49,898 nucleotides of DNA, taken from contig CAZEDU010000024.1 of NCBI GenBank assembly GCA_964511185.1, positions 1 to 49,898 on the forward strand, read 5' to 3'. The notes below the pieces were generated by a model. It worked only from the letters and a program-made list of their open reading frames with translations, did no database searches and was not told where the DNA came from. Below are positions 35,559-43,966 of the stretch, one piece after another; position 1 is the stretch's first letter; each line of letters opens with the position of its first letter. Position numbers and translations under genes: made by a program. This DNA comes from CAZEDU01 sp964511185 (GTDB taxonomy: Bacteria; Myxococcota; Myxococcia; Myxococcales; Myxococcaceae).

Positions 35559-35587
35559 GGGGACAGTCCCCTTCAGGGACAGTCCCC
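35559..35587. repeat. Double palindrome repeat, copy 4
   Basis: GGGGACAGTCCCC (35559-35571), spacer TTC, AGGGACAGTCCCC (35575-35587). It lies between the convergent ends of the lipoprotein gene (35542) and ettA (35591) and matches the reverse complement of copy 3 over all 29 bases plus the flanking ACC. Confidence 0.92.
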
Positions 35588-35590
35588 CCG

Positions 35591-37267
35591 TTAGGCGCGC
35601 ACCAGCGGCTTGTAGCGGATGCGCGTCGGCTTGAGCGCTTCGGCGCCGAGCCGCTTCTTCTTGTCTTCTTCGTAATCCTGGAAGTTGCCCTCGAAGAAGA
35701 ACACCTTGCTGTCGCCTTCGAACGCCAGGATGTGCGTGGCGATGCGGTCCAAAAACCAGCGGTCGTGGCTGATGACGACGGCGCAGCCCGCGAAGCCGAG
35801 CAGACCTTCCTCCATCGAGCGCAGCGTCTCCACGTCCAAGTCGTTCGTCGGCTCGTCGAGCAGAATCAGGTTGCCGCCCTCTTTGAGCAGCTTGGCCAAG
35901 TGCACGCGGTTGCGCTCACCGCCGGACAGGTCCTTCACCTTCTTCTGCTGATCCGCTCCCTTGAAGTTGAAGTTCGCCAGGTAAGCGCGCGACTGCATCT
36001 TGCGCGAACCCAGGTCGAGCAGGTCCAAGCCCCCCGACACTTCTTCGAACACCGACTTCTCGCCGTTGAGCGAGTCCCGGCTCTGGTCGACGTACGCGAG
36101 CTTCACGGTGGGGCCGATGACCAGCTCCCCCGCGTCCGGTTTCTCTTGACCGGTGATCATCCGGAACAGCGTCGTCTTCCCCGCGCCGTTCGGGCCGATG
36201 ACGCCGACGATGCCGCCGGGCGGGAGCTTGAAGCTCAAGTCGTCGATCAGCAGCCGGTCGCCGAACGCCTTCTTCACGTGCTTGGCCTCGACCACCGCGC
36301 CGCCGAGCTTCGGCCCCGGCGGAATGTAAATCTCGCCCGGCCCTTCGCGCTTCTCGGGCGCGGCGTTGAGCAGCTCCTCGTACTTCGCCAGGCGCGCCTT
36401 GCCCTTGGCCTGCCGCGCGCGCGGGCTCATGCGGGCCCACTCGAGCTCGCGCTCGAGCTGCTTCTGCCGCGCCGACTCGGTCTTCTCCTCCTGCTGCAGC
36501 CGCTTCTGCTTCTGCTCGAGCCACGAGGAGTAGTTGCCCTTCCACGGCACGCCCTCGCCGCGGTCGAGCTCCAGAATCCACTCGGCCACGTTGTCCAGGA
36601 AGTAGCGGTCGTGGGTGATGGAGACGACGGTGCCCTGGTACTCCTTCAGGTGTTGTTCGAGCCACGCCACCGACTCGGCGTCCAGGTGGTTCGTCGGCTC
36701 ATCGAGCAGCAGGAGGTCCGGCTTCTCGAGCAAGATGCGGCACAGCGCGACGCGGCGCTTCTCCCCGCCTGACAGCTTGGCCACATCGGCATCGCCCGGC
36801 GGCAGGCGCAGCGCGTCCATCGCGATGTCGAGCGTCCGGTCCAGCTCCCAGCCGTTGCCGGCGTCGATGGCGTCTTGCAGCTTCGCCTGTTCGGCGAGCA
36901 GCTTCTCCATCTCGTCGTCGCCCATCGGCTCGGCGAACTGGGCGGACACCGCGTTGAAGCGGTCGAGCAGCTCGCGCATCGGCTTCACGCCCAGCTCCAC
37001 GTTGCCCTTCACGTCCAGCTTCGGGTCGAGCTGAGGCTCCTGCGGCAAGTAGCCGACGCGCACCGAAGGGTCCGGCTTGGCGTGGCCGAAGAATTCGGTG
37101 TCCACGCCCGCCATGATGCGAAGCAACGTCGACTTGCCCGAGCCGTTCGGGCCGATGACGCCAATCTTCGCGCCCGGGAAGAACGAGAGGTAAATCCCCT
37201 TGAGAATCTCTTTGCCGCCCTTCACCTTGCGCAGGTCCTGCATGGTGAAGATGAAGTTCTGAGCCAT
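35591..37267 (-). CDS. ettA: Energy-dependent translational throttle protein EttA
   Basis: A 558-residue ABC-F protein. Two ATP-binding domains are complete: Walker A GPNGSGKST (39-47), LSGGEKRRVALCR and LLLLDEPTNHLD in the first; GPNGAGKTT, LSGGERNRVHLAK and LILLDEPTNDLD in the second. Between them lies the linker with the basic SPRARQAKGKARLAKYEEL segment that contacts P-site tRNA in EttA. The length matches E. coli EttA (555). EttA binds the ribosomal E site and holds initiation when ATP is low. It stands alone, with its end four bases from repeat copy 4. This is one of the most secure calls in the window. Confidence 0.95.
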   Translation of the reverse strand: MAQNFIFTMQDLRKVKGGKEILKGIYLSFFPGAKIGVIGPNGSGKSTLLRIMAGVDTEFFGHAKPDPSVRVGYLPQEPQLDPKLDVKGNVELGVKPMRELLDRFNAVSAQFAEPMGDDEMEKLLAEQAKLQDAIDAGNGWELDRTLDIAMDALRLPPGDADVAKLSGGEKRRVALCRILLEKPDLLLLDEPTNHLDAESVAWLEQHLKEYQGTVVSITHDRYFLDNVAEWILELDRGEGVPWKGNYSSWLEQKQKRLQQEEKTESARQKQLERELEWARMSPRARQAKGKARLAKYEELLNAAPEKREGPGEIYIPPGPKLGGAVVEAKHVKKAFGDRLLIDDLSFKLPPGGIVGVIGPNGAGKTTLFRMITGQEKPDAGELVIGPTVKLAYVDQSRDSLNGEKSVFEEVSGGLDLLDLGSRKMQSRAYLANFNFKGADQQKKVKDLSGGERNRVHLAKLLKEGGNLILLDEPTNDLDVETLRSMEEGLLGFAGCAVVISHDRWFLDRIATHILAFEGDSKVFFFEGNFQDYEEDKKKRLGAEALKPTRIRYKPLVRA

Positions 37268-37330
37268 GGGGGCGGGCGATACCTTCGGGCGACCGCCGTT
37301 GCAAGCGCGTCCAGAGCGCTTCAGGCGCCG

Positions 37331-38434
37331 TCAGCACCCGTCTGGACAGCCGCAGACGTTCTGGATGCCGTTCGAGTCCTTGCCGCAGTCTTCGTTGCGG
37401 GTGCAGACGTTGCCGTTCTCGCAGTAACACGTGCAGCTGCTCTTCTGCCCGCCGTTGTCGCCGCCGCCCTTCTGGACCTCCTCGGGAATCTCGACCTCCA
37501 TGTCGCGCCACTGAGGGCTGGCGCAGGTTCCACCCGCGCAGCTCGCCTCCAGCACGCTCCCCTGGGGGCCCACGGCGACGAGCTTTCCGCCGGGCCCGAA
37601 GGTGACGCCGCGCAGCGGACGCCGCTCCTCGGTGTCGAACGGCGTCCACGTGGTGCCATCCCCCGACGTCACCACCTCGCCGTTCGAGGTGACGACCGCG
37701 AAGTTGCCGTCGGCGTAGGCGAACGCGCATGACTCGGTGCCGCTCCACAGCGCGCTCGCCCGCACGTTCCAGCTCACCCCGTCGCTCGAGGTGAAGATGC
37801 TGCCGTCGACGGTCACCTCGACGAACTGCCCGTTGCCGTACCCCAGCGCGCAGGGCGTCTGGTGCAGCTCACCTGCTTGAAACGTTCCCCCGTCCGTTCC
37901 GAAGTAAAGAAACGGCGGGTTCGAGCCCGCGCCGGCCGCCAGCACCACGCGCTCGCCGTCGCAGGCGACTCCGACGAAGCGCGCGGGGGTGGGCAGGTTG
38001 GGAACGCGCTCCCACTTGGTTGCGTCCGTGGAGAAGGCGACATACCCCTTCTCGCCGACGAAGTAGTACGCGCCGTTGCACGACGTGGCCGCGCGCATGT
38101 CGCCGGCGCCCAGCCCAGCGAAGTTCCAGCCGGTCCAGGTCCAGCTGTCGGCCGAGCGCCAGATTTTTCCGCCGTTGCCCGCGAGCAGGAAGTACTTGCC
38201 GTCGTGGGTGATGTAGCGAAGCGTGTCGGTGGTGAGCGAGTCGCTGACCAGCCAGTCCTTCGACAAATCGCCGCTTACGAAGATTCGCCCGTCGGGCCCC
38301 GCGGCGACGTATTGCTTGGGCGAGGCCGCGACGCTCTGCAGGTCGGGCTTCACTTTGTCGGAGTCGTCGAACAGGTCGAACAGGTCGCAGCCCGAGACGA
38401 GCAGCAGCACCGCCAGACAGCCGTATGCGCGCAT
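37331..38434 (-). CDS. Beta-propeller-like lipoprotein with Cys-rich tail
   Basis: A 367-residue lipoprotein (MRAYGCLAVLLLVSGC, Cys16). The mature region carries repeated Asp/Gly/Trp blade motifs of the BNR/sialidase-like or photosystem-assembly-like kind: GPDGRIFVSGD, GNGGKIWRSAD-W, GEKGYVAFSTDATKWERV, DGSIFTSSDGVSWNVRA, SNGEVVTSGDGTTWTPF. These suggest a six- or seven-bladed propeller exposed at the surface. A tail of about 40 residues holds eight or more cysteines (SSCTCYCENGNVCTRNEDCGKD and VCGCPDGC). The start is ATG 38434. It is divergent from the ABC ATPase. Function unknown. Confidence 0.78.
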   Translation of the reverse strand: MRAYGCLAVLLLVSGCDLFDLFDDSDKVKPDLQSVAASPKQYVAAGPDGRIFVSGDLSKDWLVSDSLTTDTLRYITHDGKYFLLAGNGGKIWRSADSWTWTGWNFAGLGAGDMRAATSCNGAYYFVGEKGYVAFSTDATKWERVPNLPTPARFVGVACDGERVVLAAGAGSNPPFLYFGTDGGTFQAGELHQTPCALGYGNGQFVEVTVDGSIFTSSDGVSWNVRASALWSGTESCAFAYADGNFAVVTSNGEVVTSGDGTTWTPFDTEERRPLRGVTFGPGGKLVAVGPQGSVLEASCAGGTCASPQWRDMEVEIPEEVQKGGGDNGGQKSSCTCYCENGNVCTRNEDCGKDSNGIQNVCGCPDGC

Positions 38435-38491
38435 GGAAAACCCCCCGTTCAGGATTTTACCGCGAACGCATGTGATAGGAGGGCCCAAGCT

Positions 38492-39430
38492 GTGACGGCG
38501 ACCGCCCCGGTGCTCGAAGTTCAAGAGCTCACCAAGAAATTCGGACAGATGACCGCGCTCGACGCGGTGTCGCTGTCCATCGCGCCGGGTGAAATCTTCG
38601 CGCTGCTCGGCCCCAACGGCGCCGGCAAGACGACGCTCATCGGCGCGGTGTGCGGCCTGGTGAAGAAGACCTCCGGGCACATCGCGCTCTTCAGCCGCTC
38701 GCTCGACGAGGACTCCGTCACGCCGCGCTACGACGTGGGGCTGGTGCCGCAGGAGATCAACTTCGACCCGTTCTTCACGGTGCGGGAAACGCTCGAGATT
38801 CAGCTCGGCTACTACGGCCGGCCGAAGGACACCGCGCGCATCGACGAGGTGCTCGGGGCGCTCGAGCTGTCGTCGAAGGCGGACGCGAGCACCCGCACGC
38901 TGTCGGGCGGCATGAAGCGGCGGCTGCTCATCGCCAAGGCGCTGGTGCACCGGCCGAAGCTCGTCTTCCTCGACGAGCCCACCGCGGGCGTCGACGTGGA
39001 GCTGCGCCACGACCTGTGGCGCTACGTGCGCAAGCTGCGCGCGGAAGGCACCACCATCGTGCTGACCACGCACTACCTGGAAGAAGCCGAGGAGCTCGCC
39101 GACCGGGTCGGCATCATCAACGAAGGCAAGCTGTCGCTCGTCGAGTCGAAGGCGGCGCTGATGCGGCGGCTGGGCGAGAAGAAGCTCGAGGTGCGCTTCG
39201 AGCGCGCGCTCGAGGCGCTGCCGGCGTCGATGAAGGGGCTGCCCGTGACGCTGGCCGATGACAAGCGTTCCCTCGTCTACACCGAGCGGGAGGGCGCGCG
39301 GCCGACGGGCGAGGTGCTCCGCGCGCTGTACCAGGAGAGCCTGCCCATCGCCGAGGTCGAGACGCGCCGCGCGCGGCTGGAGGACGTGCTGCTGCTGGTG
39401 CTTCGGCAGTCGTCGAGCGGCAAGCCCTAA
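38492..39430 (+). CDS. ABC-2 type transporter ATP-binding protein
   Basis: A 312-residue ABC ATPase: Walker A GPNGAGKTT, signature LSGGMKRRLLIAKAL, Walker B LVFLDEPTAGVD, H-loop TTHYLEEAEELADRVGIINEGKL and an extra C-terminal domain of about 90 residues. This layout is typical of drug/lipid/polysaccharide ABC-2 export ATPases such as CcmA/NodI-like proteins. The permease that such proteins need is not adjacent; the next gene is a lipid kinase. The GTG at 38492 has AGGAGG nine bases upstream. The missing partner could be elsewhere in the genome or lost. Confidence 0.85.
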   Translation: MTATAPVLEVQELTKKFGQMTALDAVSLSIAPGEIFALLGPNGAGKTTLIGAVCGLVKKTSGHIALFSRSLDEDSVTPRYDVGLVPQEINFDPFFTVRETLEIQLGYYGRPKDTARIDEVLGALELSSKADASTRTLSGGMKRRLLIAKALVHRPKLVFLDEPTAGVDVELRHDLWRYVRKLRAEGTTIVLTTHYLEEAEELADRVGIINEGKLSLVESKAALMRRLGEKKLEVRFERALEALPASMKGLPVTLADDKRSLVYTEREGARPTGEVLRALYQESLPIAEVETRRARLEDVLLLVLRQSSSGKP

Positions 39431-39477
39431 ATGCCACGGTTGGCGCGTGGACGGCGCGTGCGCACCTTGGTCGGTGC

Positions 39478-40434
39478 GTGCAAGAGCGACCGCACATCGA
39501 CGCGCTCGAATCGGCGCGACCCGCCGTGGCGCTGATCAACGTCCACGCCCGCACGGGCGAAAAGCACCTGGCGGACGCGATGCGCGCGCTGGCCCGACAG
39601 GGGCTCTCCCCTTCGGACGTGGTGGCGGTGCGGCACCCGGGCGCGCTGCCGCGGCTCACCCGGGCGGCGCTCGAGTCGGGCGCGCGGCTGGTGCTCGTCG
39701 GCGGCGGAGACGGTTCGGCGAGCGGCGCGGCGAACGTCTTGGCGGGAACCGAGGCCGTGCTCGGGCTCTTGCCCATGGGCACCGGCAACGACTTCGCGCG
39801 CAGCCTGGGCATTCCACCGCGGCTGAAGGCGGCGGCCGAGCTGCTGACCCGCGGCCAGGTGATGGCGGTCGACCTGGGCCAGCTCGACGACGGCACGTTC
39901 TTCTTGAACTCGGTCTCGATGGGGCTCTCGGGGCGCGTGTCGCGTCACTTGAAGCCCGCGCTGAAGCGGCGCTGGGGCAAGCTCGCGTACCTCTTCGCCG
40001 CGGCGCGCACGCGGGGCGAGCCGCCTCGACCGTTCCAGGTGCGCCTGCGGCTGGACGGCGAAGAGCGCCGCTTCGAGGCGATGCAGGTGCTGGTCGGCAA
40101 CGGCCGCTTTCAAGGCGGCGGCCAGCTCATCGCCCCGGACGCGACGGTCGACGACGCCCGGCTCGACGTCTACGCGCTGACCGCCCAGCGGCGCGAGCCG
40201 CCGGCCGCCCGGTGGAGACGGCTCGCGCGCTTCGCCGCGAAGCTCTACCTCGGCAAGCACACCGAGGACCCCGAAGTGCACCACTGGCGCGTCCGGCGCG
40301 TAGAGGTGGAGGCGACCCCCGCTCAAGACATCTGGTGCGACGGCGAGCCGGCGGGCCACACGCCGATTCGAGCCCAGGTGCGTCCGCGGGCGATGCGGGT
40401 GCTGGTGCCGCCCGGCGGGCCCGCACATCCTTGA
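39478..40434 (+). CDS. Diacylglycerol/lipid kinase family protein
   Basis: A 318-residue lipid kinase of the DagK/YegS/sphingosine-kinase family. The nucleotide site GGGDGSASGAANVL, the GLLPMGTGNDFARSLGIP block and the C-terminal LDVYAL and IWCDGEPAG segments are all characteristic. It phosphorylates diacylglycerol or a related lipid with ATP, on the inner face of the membrane. It begins at GTG 39478, 47 bp after the ABC ATPase gene, and they may be co-transcribed. Exact lipid unknown. Confidence 0.87.
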   Translation: MQERPHIDALESARPAVALINVHARTGEKHLADAMRALARQGLSPSDVVAVRHPGALPRLTRAALESGARLVLVGGGDGSASGAANVLAGTEAVLGLLPMGTGNDFARSLGIPPRLKAAAELLTRGQVMAVDLGQLDDGTFFLNSVSMGLSGRVSRHLKPALKRRWGKLAYLFAAARTRGEPPRPFQVRLRLDGEERRFEAMQVLVGNGRFQGGGQLIAPDATVDDARLDVYALTAQRREPPAARWRRLARFAAKLYLGKHTEDPEVHHWRVRRVEVEATPAQDIWCDGEPAGHTPIRAQVRPRAMRVLVPPGGPAHP

Positions 40435-40472
40435 GCGTGCAGTGGTGCGGGCGCGCGGTTATTGCTTGTCTC

Positions 40473-40856
40473 ATGACCGACGCAACGCTTGGCGCCTCGT
40501 GCACCCCCAACTTCAGCGCCACCGGGCGAAGGCGCAGGCTGCGCGTCGCCCAAGTCGGCGCGGCGGTCGCGGTGGCTCTCCTCCTGGTGCTCGTGGTGCT
40601 GGACGCGCCCTGGTTCGCCCGGCTGTTGGTGTTCGTGCCGGCGGCGCTCGCCGCGATCTCGTACCTGCAGGTGCGGCGCAACACCTGTGTCGCGCACGCC
40701 GCGCGCGGAACCATCGAGCACGACGACTTCTCCACCACGCCCGCCCCGAAGGACGAGCTCGAGATCAGCCGACGCGTCGCGCGGACGATTCAACGCGACG
40801 GGCTGCTGCTCGGCGTTGTCGCCGGCCTCATCGCTGCCGCGACGGCTTTGCTTTAG
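40473..40856 (+). CDS. Small two-part membrane protein
   Basis: A 127-residue inner-membrane protein of no recognised family. A basic N-terminus (GRRRRLRVAQ) precedes two adjoining membrane helices (AAVAVALLLVLVVLDAPWFARLLVFVPAALAAISYLQV). A cytoplasmic or periplasmic loop (residues about 70-105) with a Cys follows, then a third helix at the C-terminus (GLLLGVVAGLIAAATALL). It starts 38 bp after the lipid kinase on the same strand. Its last four bases overlap the end of the convergent beta-barrel gene. Confidence 0.68.
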   Translation: MTDATLGASCTPNFSATGRRRRLRVAQVGAAVAVALLLVLVVLDAPWFARLLVFVPAALAAISYLQVRRNTCVAHAARGTIEHDDFSTTPAPKDELEISRRVARTIQRDGLLLGVVAGLIAAATALL

Positions 40857-41455
40857 AAGCCAGCGCCGACCGTGAAGGTCACGAACGGCTGCAGCGTGGG
40901 CATCGGCTTGATCAACTTCGGCGCGTGCGGCGCGTAGATGAGCCCGGTGGTGAGGTTGCCGACCAGCTCGAAGGTGCTGTTGATGGGGATGAGCGCTTGC
41001 AGCGAGGTGGTGGCCTCCGGCCCAGCGGTCTCGACGCCGCGCGGGCCGACCCCAGTGAAGAGAAAGCCGGAGTCGTCTTCGCCCTGCTGAATCTCCGCGA
41101 AGCCCAAGCCGACGCGCGGCTGCAGCTGCACCCAGCCGAAGTCGAAGTGGTAGAGGCGCAGGTTGCTGCGGAAGTGCGCGGTCTCGGGGTCCGGGTCCTT
41201 GTGCAGAAAACCGCTGCCGGTGCCGCACGCCTCGAACGAGAGGAACGCGAGCGGAGAGCCGTCGATGCAGATCTCCGGGCGCGTGGCGCTGCTCGACGCG
41301 CCGACGCGCAGGTTCAGGTAATTGCGAATGGCCGGCGCGCGCTGCGTGATGACCGGCGCCGGTGCGGGCTCCACGCGGGGGGTGGGCTCGCTGGCGTCTT
41401 CGGCCCAGGCGACGCCCGAGAGGACCAGCACCGCCGCGACGAACTTCCGAAACAT
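40853..41455 (-). CDS. Exported outer-membrane-like protein
   Basis: A 200-residue exported protein. A signal peptide (MFRKFVAAVLVLSGVAWA) is followed by a Pro/Glu linker and alternating polar/hydrophobic strands (NYLNLRVGASSSA, NLRLYHFDFGWVQLQPRVGLGFAEI, TSLQALIPINSTFELVGNLTTGLIY) that end in FVTFTVGAGF, a terminal Phe as in beta-barrel proteins recognised by BAM. An eight-stranded outer-membrane barrel is the best guess; the family is not recognised. Two cysteines (EICIDG and FEACGTG) might form a disulphide. It stands downstream of, but 140 bp from, the ECF sigma operon on the same strand. Confidence 0.7.
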   Translation of the reverse strand: MFRKFVAAVLVLSGVAWAEDASEPTPRVEPAPAPVITQRAPAIRNYLNLRVGASSSATRPEICIDGSPLAFLSFEACGTGSGFLHKDPDPETAHFRSNLRLYHFDFGWVQLQPRVGLGFAEIQQGEDDSGFLFTGVGPRGVETAGPEATTSLQALIPINSTFELVGNLTTGLIYAPHAPKLIKPMPTLQPFVTFTVGAGF

Positions 41456-41598
41456 GTGCTCGAAGCTCCTTCGCCCTTTGCAGGCGAGTTTGCCACAGGG
41501 GTGGGCGGCGAGGTGAGCGCGGTCCTCACCGCTCGAGCTTCTCCCATGGAATCTCGCGACTTGCGCGGCCCTGCCGCTGCGTCGTGAGCATCGCGTTT

Positions 41599-42306
41599 CT
41601 ACTCTGGGGCGAGCCGACGCAACCGCGCGCGATGGGCGGAGCGAGGGAAGGACACGTCGAACGCCTCGAGACGCTTTTCGAACTCCGAGACGCGACCCAG
41701 GCGTGCGAGCGCTTCCAGCCCAATTGCCTCGCGCTCCTCCGCAAACAGTGGAGATGGAAACTCGGCCGCGTGTCTCGCCGTGAGCTGAAGCGCGCCAGCA
41801 AAATCCGCCTTGGCGAGAGACTCCGCCGCCGAGCGCAACAGCGACGCCTCGGTCTCCAGCGACGCGGCCGGCACTACCGACTCCTTCACCTGATGTCGTA
41901 CCCCAGCAGGTCGACGCTGCGTCGCCTTCGCTGGTGGTGCCGAAGAGGGCTGGGGACTGCTTGATTCGATGGGCGGCGCGACGGTCACCGCGGGAGCTGA
42001 ACGAGCGTCCTTCACACGAACCGTCTGTCGCGCCAGCGGAACCGAAATCGCGCCGGTCGCCACCACCGCTCCCACCGTGAGCGAAATCACCTTGGCAGTG
42101 AGCCACGATGTCGCGCCTTGGCCGGCAACGTTCGCCGGAGCGCTGGAGGCATCGGGCGCGGGCAGCGGTGCGTCCAAACCCAAGCGAGCCGCCACTTCGC
42201 TCAGCTCCGCTGGGGTCGGATCATCTCCACCAGCAAGCTCGAGCAAGTCGCGAAGTGCACGAGGCCCATCGTCGATGAGTCGAGTCGGCACCGAAACGGG
42301 TTTCAT
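41599..42306 (-). CDS. Single-span membrane protein of ECF operon, anti-sigma candidate
   Basis: A 235-residue protein with one internal membrane helix (about residues 68-90, TAKVISLTVGAVVATGAISVPLA). The N-terminal cytoplasmic part (about 65 residues) is acidic and helical. The periplasmic part has a Ser/Pro-rich linker and a TPR-like C-terminus (LRSAAESLAKADFAGALQLTARHAAEF and so on). The gene overlaps the ECF sigma gene by four bases (ATGA), the usual place of an anti-sigma factor, and topology fits that role. No classical zinc-containing anti-sigma motif is present, so this is an inference from position and topology. Confidence 0.72.
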   Translation of the reverse strand: MKPVSVPTRLIDDGPRALRDLLELAGGDDPTPAELSEVAARLGLDAPLPAPDASSAPANVAGQGATSWLTAKVISLTVGAVVATGAISVPLARQTVRVKDARSAPAVTVAPPIESSSPQPSSAPPAKATQRRPAGVRHQVKESVVPAASLETEASLLRSAAESLAKADFAGALQLTARHAAEFPSPLFAEEREAIGLEALARLGRVSEFEKRLEAFDVSFPRSAHRARLRRLAPE

Positions 42307-42875
42307 CGGTCACCTCCCCAGGTCTCGACGGCTATCTGCTCCACTCGAGCTCGCGCCGCGCGGTAGCGCGTGTACGCCGTTTGTAGTGGGCACCCCACCG
42401 CCGCAGCGACCTCAGGCATGGTCCACTCTTCCAGCTCGTACAAGACGAACACCGCGCGCTTGTCCTCATCGAGCTGATCCAAGATCCGATCGAGTTGCTC
42501 ACGGGTCTGGCGATTCTCGACCGTGCGCTGTTGCTCCGCGGCGGAAGAGCGCTCCGGCGGCGCGGCGGTAAGCACCTCGTATTTCGTGCGCGCCTGCTTT
42601 CGATGATCAGCCGCGACACGCAAGCAGATGCCAAAGAGCCATGCCCGAATCGAACCGTCGGAGTGAAAGTCGGCGAGCCGTCGCATCACCACCATGAAGA
42701 CTTGCTGCGTCGCATCAGGCAGGTCGGCTTGCGCGATGCCAAGGCGGCGCAGCGATCGCCAGACGAAGCTCGCTTCGGCGGCATAAATGGCTTCAACGGT
42801 GAGGACGGTTGGCTCCGCCTCAACGAGCGCCAGCATGGGCTTGTGATGTGGTTGGCCGGAGCCCATCGAAGTCAT
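42303..42875 (-). CDS. ECF-type RNA polymerase sigma factor
   Basis: A 190-residue extracytoplasmic-function sigma factor. Region 2 is LPDATQQVFMVVMRRLADFHSDGSIRAWLFGICLRVAADHRKQA; region 4 is LDRILDQLDEDKRAVFVLYELEEWTMPEVAAAVGCPLQTAYTRYRAARARVEQ with a helix-turn-helix. There is no region 1.1 or 3. ATG 42875 overlaps the stop of the upstream outer-membrane-like gene (ATGA); ATG 42866 is possible. It is the middle gene of three mutually overlapping genes and would redirect RNA polymerase to a small set of envelope genes. Confidence 0.88.
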   Translation of the reverse strand: MTSMGSGQPHHKPMLALVEAEPTVLTVEAIYAAEASFVWRSLRRLGIAQADLPDATQQVFMVVMRRLADFHSDGSIRAWLFGICLRVAADHRKQARTKYEVLTAAPPERSSAAEQQRTVENRQTREQLDRILDQLDEDKRAVFVLYELEEWTMPEVAAAVGCPLQTAYTRYRAARARVEQIAVETWGGDR

Positions 42876-43858
42876 GGCTCCAGCTCGTAGGTGAAGCTCA
42901 ACCCCACGTCGATTCCTCCACCCGGCATGCGGTGGACGACGTTCGTTGTCCCATCGCGGTCGGCGAAGGCGAGATCGGTTGCCGATGCGCGATTGAATGC
43001 TCCGGCGTAGAGATGAGCGCCCCAGCCCTCGCGAGCAAACCCGACCCGAGTCCGAAAGCCGTAGTCGATGAATCCAAGGTTGCGGGCGAAGTTTTCGTCG
43101 AAACCGACCCCATGGACTTGCAGAAAACCGCCTCGCGCTTGAGCGCACACGTCGCCACGAAACCATGACTGAGCGATGAGCACCGGACACGCCACGGCTT
43201 CCAACGCGTATCCGCGAGTGTCGGCAGCGAACCCCCCAATCGGATCGCGGCGTGAAAGCCAACCGATGGCAGCGACCTCGAGAAGAGCGCGAGAGAACCT
43301 CTTGGTTCCGGCCAGGCGAACCCCACCGCTGGGAGCCCACACGATTCCCGACGAACCGATCAGCCCGGCACTGAAACCCCACGGCGACGGCAAGGGCGAA
43401 TGACTGATCAACGGCGGCGACGAAGCCAGCGTCGGCTCGAGGGGAGCTCGCGTGCGCGAGAAGCCGGTGGGCTCAACCAACAGCGAGATGATCAACACCA
43501 GCCCCTCGTCGAGGTCTCGGCAGCCAGGCCGAGCCGAACGAAGCTCTCGAAACCCCACCTCGGCTCCCGTGCGGTCGCGGACCGAGAACGAGGCGAGCCA
43601 CTCGTTTCCGTCGCGCGAAATGACACCTTCGATCAACGACGCAGTGTCTCCGGGTGACTCCGGCGCATGGCCGCCGAGCCGCGCTGTCACGAGGTCGTTC
43701 AGCGCGCGCGGATCAATACAGCTCTCGGCCCCCGGTGACCGGGCCCAACTCAAGAACCATGATGGGGCCGGTTTTTCGGCTTGGGCTTGAATCGCTCCAA
43801 GCAGAAGGACTACGAGCGATAGCCGTCGCCCATGCTGTCGCAGCAAACCGATCACCAC
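42872..43858 (-). CDS. Exported protein heading ECF operon, likely outer membrane
   Basis: A 328-residue exported protein (signal MVIGLLRQHGRRLSLVVLLLGAIQAQA). Early residues (GAESCIDPRALNDLVTARLG; ASLIEGVISRDGNEWLASFSVRDRTGAEVGFRELR) match the small repeated domain found before beta barrels in many myxobacterial proteins of this type. The later part has amphipathic strands (GFSAGLIGSSGIVWAPSGGVRLAGTKRF; AHLYAGAFNRASA; GGGIDVGLSFTYELEP) consistent with a barrel. Its stop overlaps the ECF sigma start. It may be the signal-sensing component or a target of the sigma factor; this is inferred from coupling alone. Confidence 0.72.
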   Translation of the reverse strand: MVIGLLRQHGRRLSLVVLLLGAIQAQAEKPAPSWFLSWARSPGAESCIDPRALNDLVTARLGGHAPESPGDTASLIEGVISRDGNEWLASFSVRDRTGAEVGFRELRSARPGCRDLDEGLVLIISLLVEPTGFSRTRAPLEPTLASSPPLISHSPLPSPWGFSAGLIGSSGIVWAPSGGVRLAGTKRFSRALLEVAAIGWLSRRDPIGGFAADTRGYALEAVACPVLIAQSWFRGDVCAQARGGFLQVHGVGFDENFARNLGFIDYGFRTRVGFAREGWGAHLYAGAFNRASATDLAFADRDGTTNVVHRMPGGGIDVGLSFTYELEP

Positions 43859-43966
43859 GCGAGCGCCTTACTGCGAGCACAAGCCCGCGGGCAAATTCGG
43901 CCGGCCGGGTGGATCAATAACATTCTGCCAGCTCCTTCCAATCAACGGTCACAGGAGACGATTGGA

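Noticed and set aside
41495..41530. GGTGAG...CTCACC hairpin as terminator of the ECF operon
   Set aside because: Only six base pairs and no T-run on the minus strand; too weak to call.
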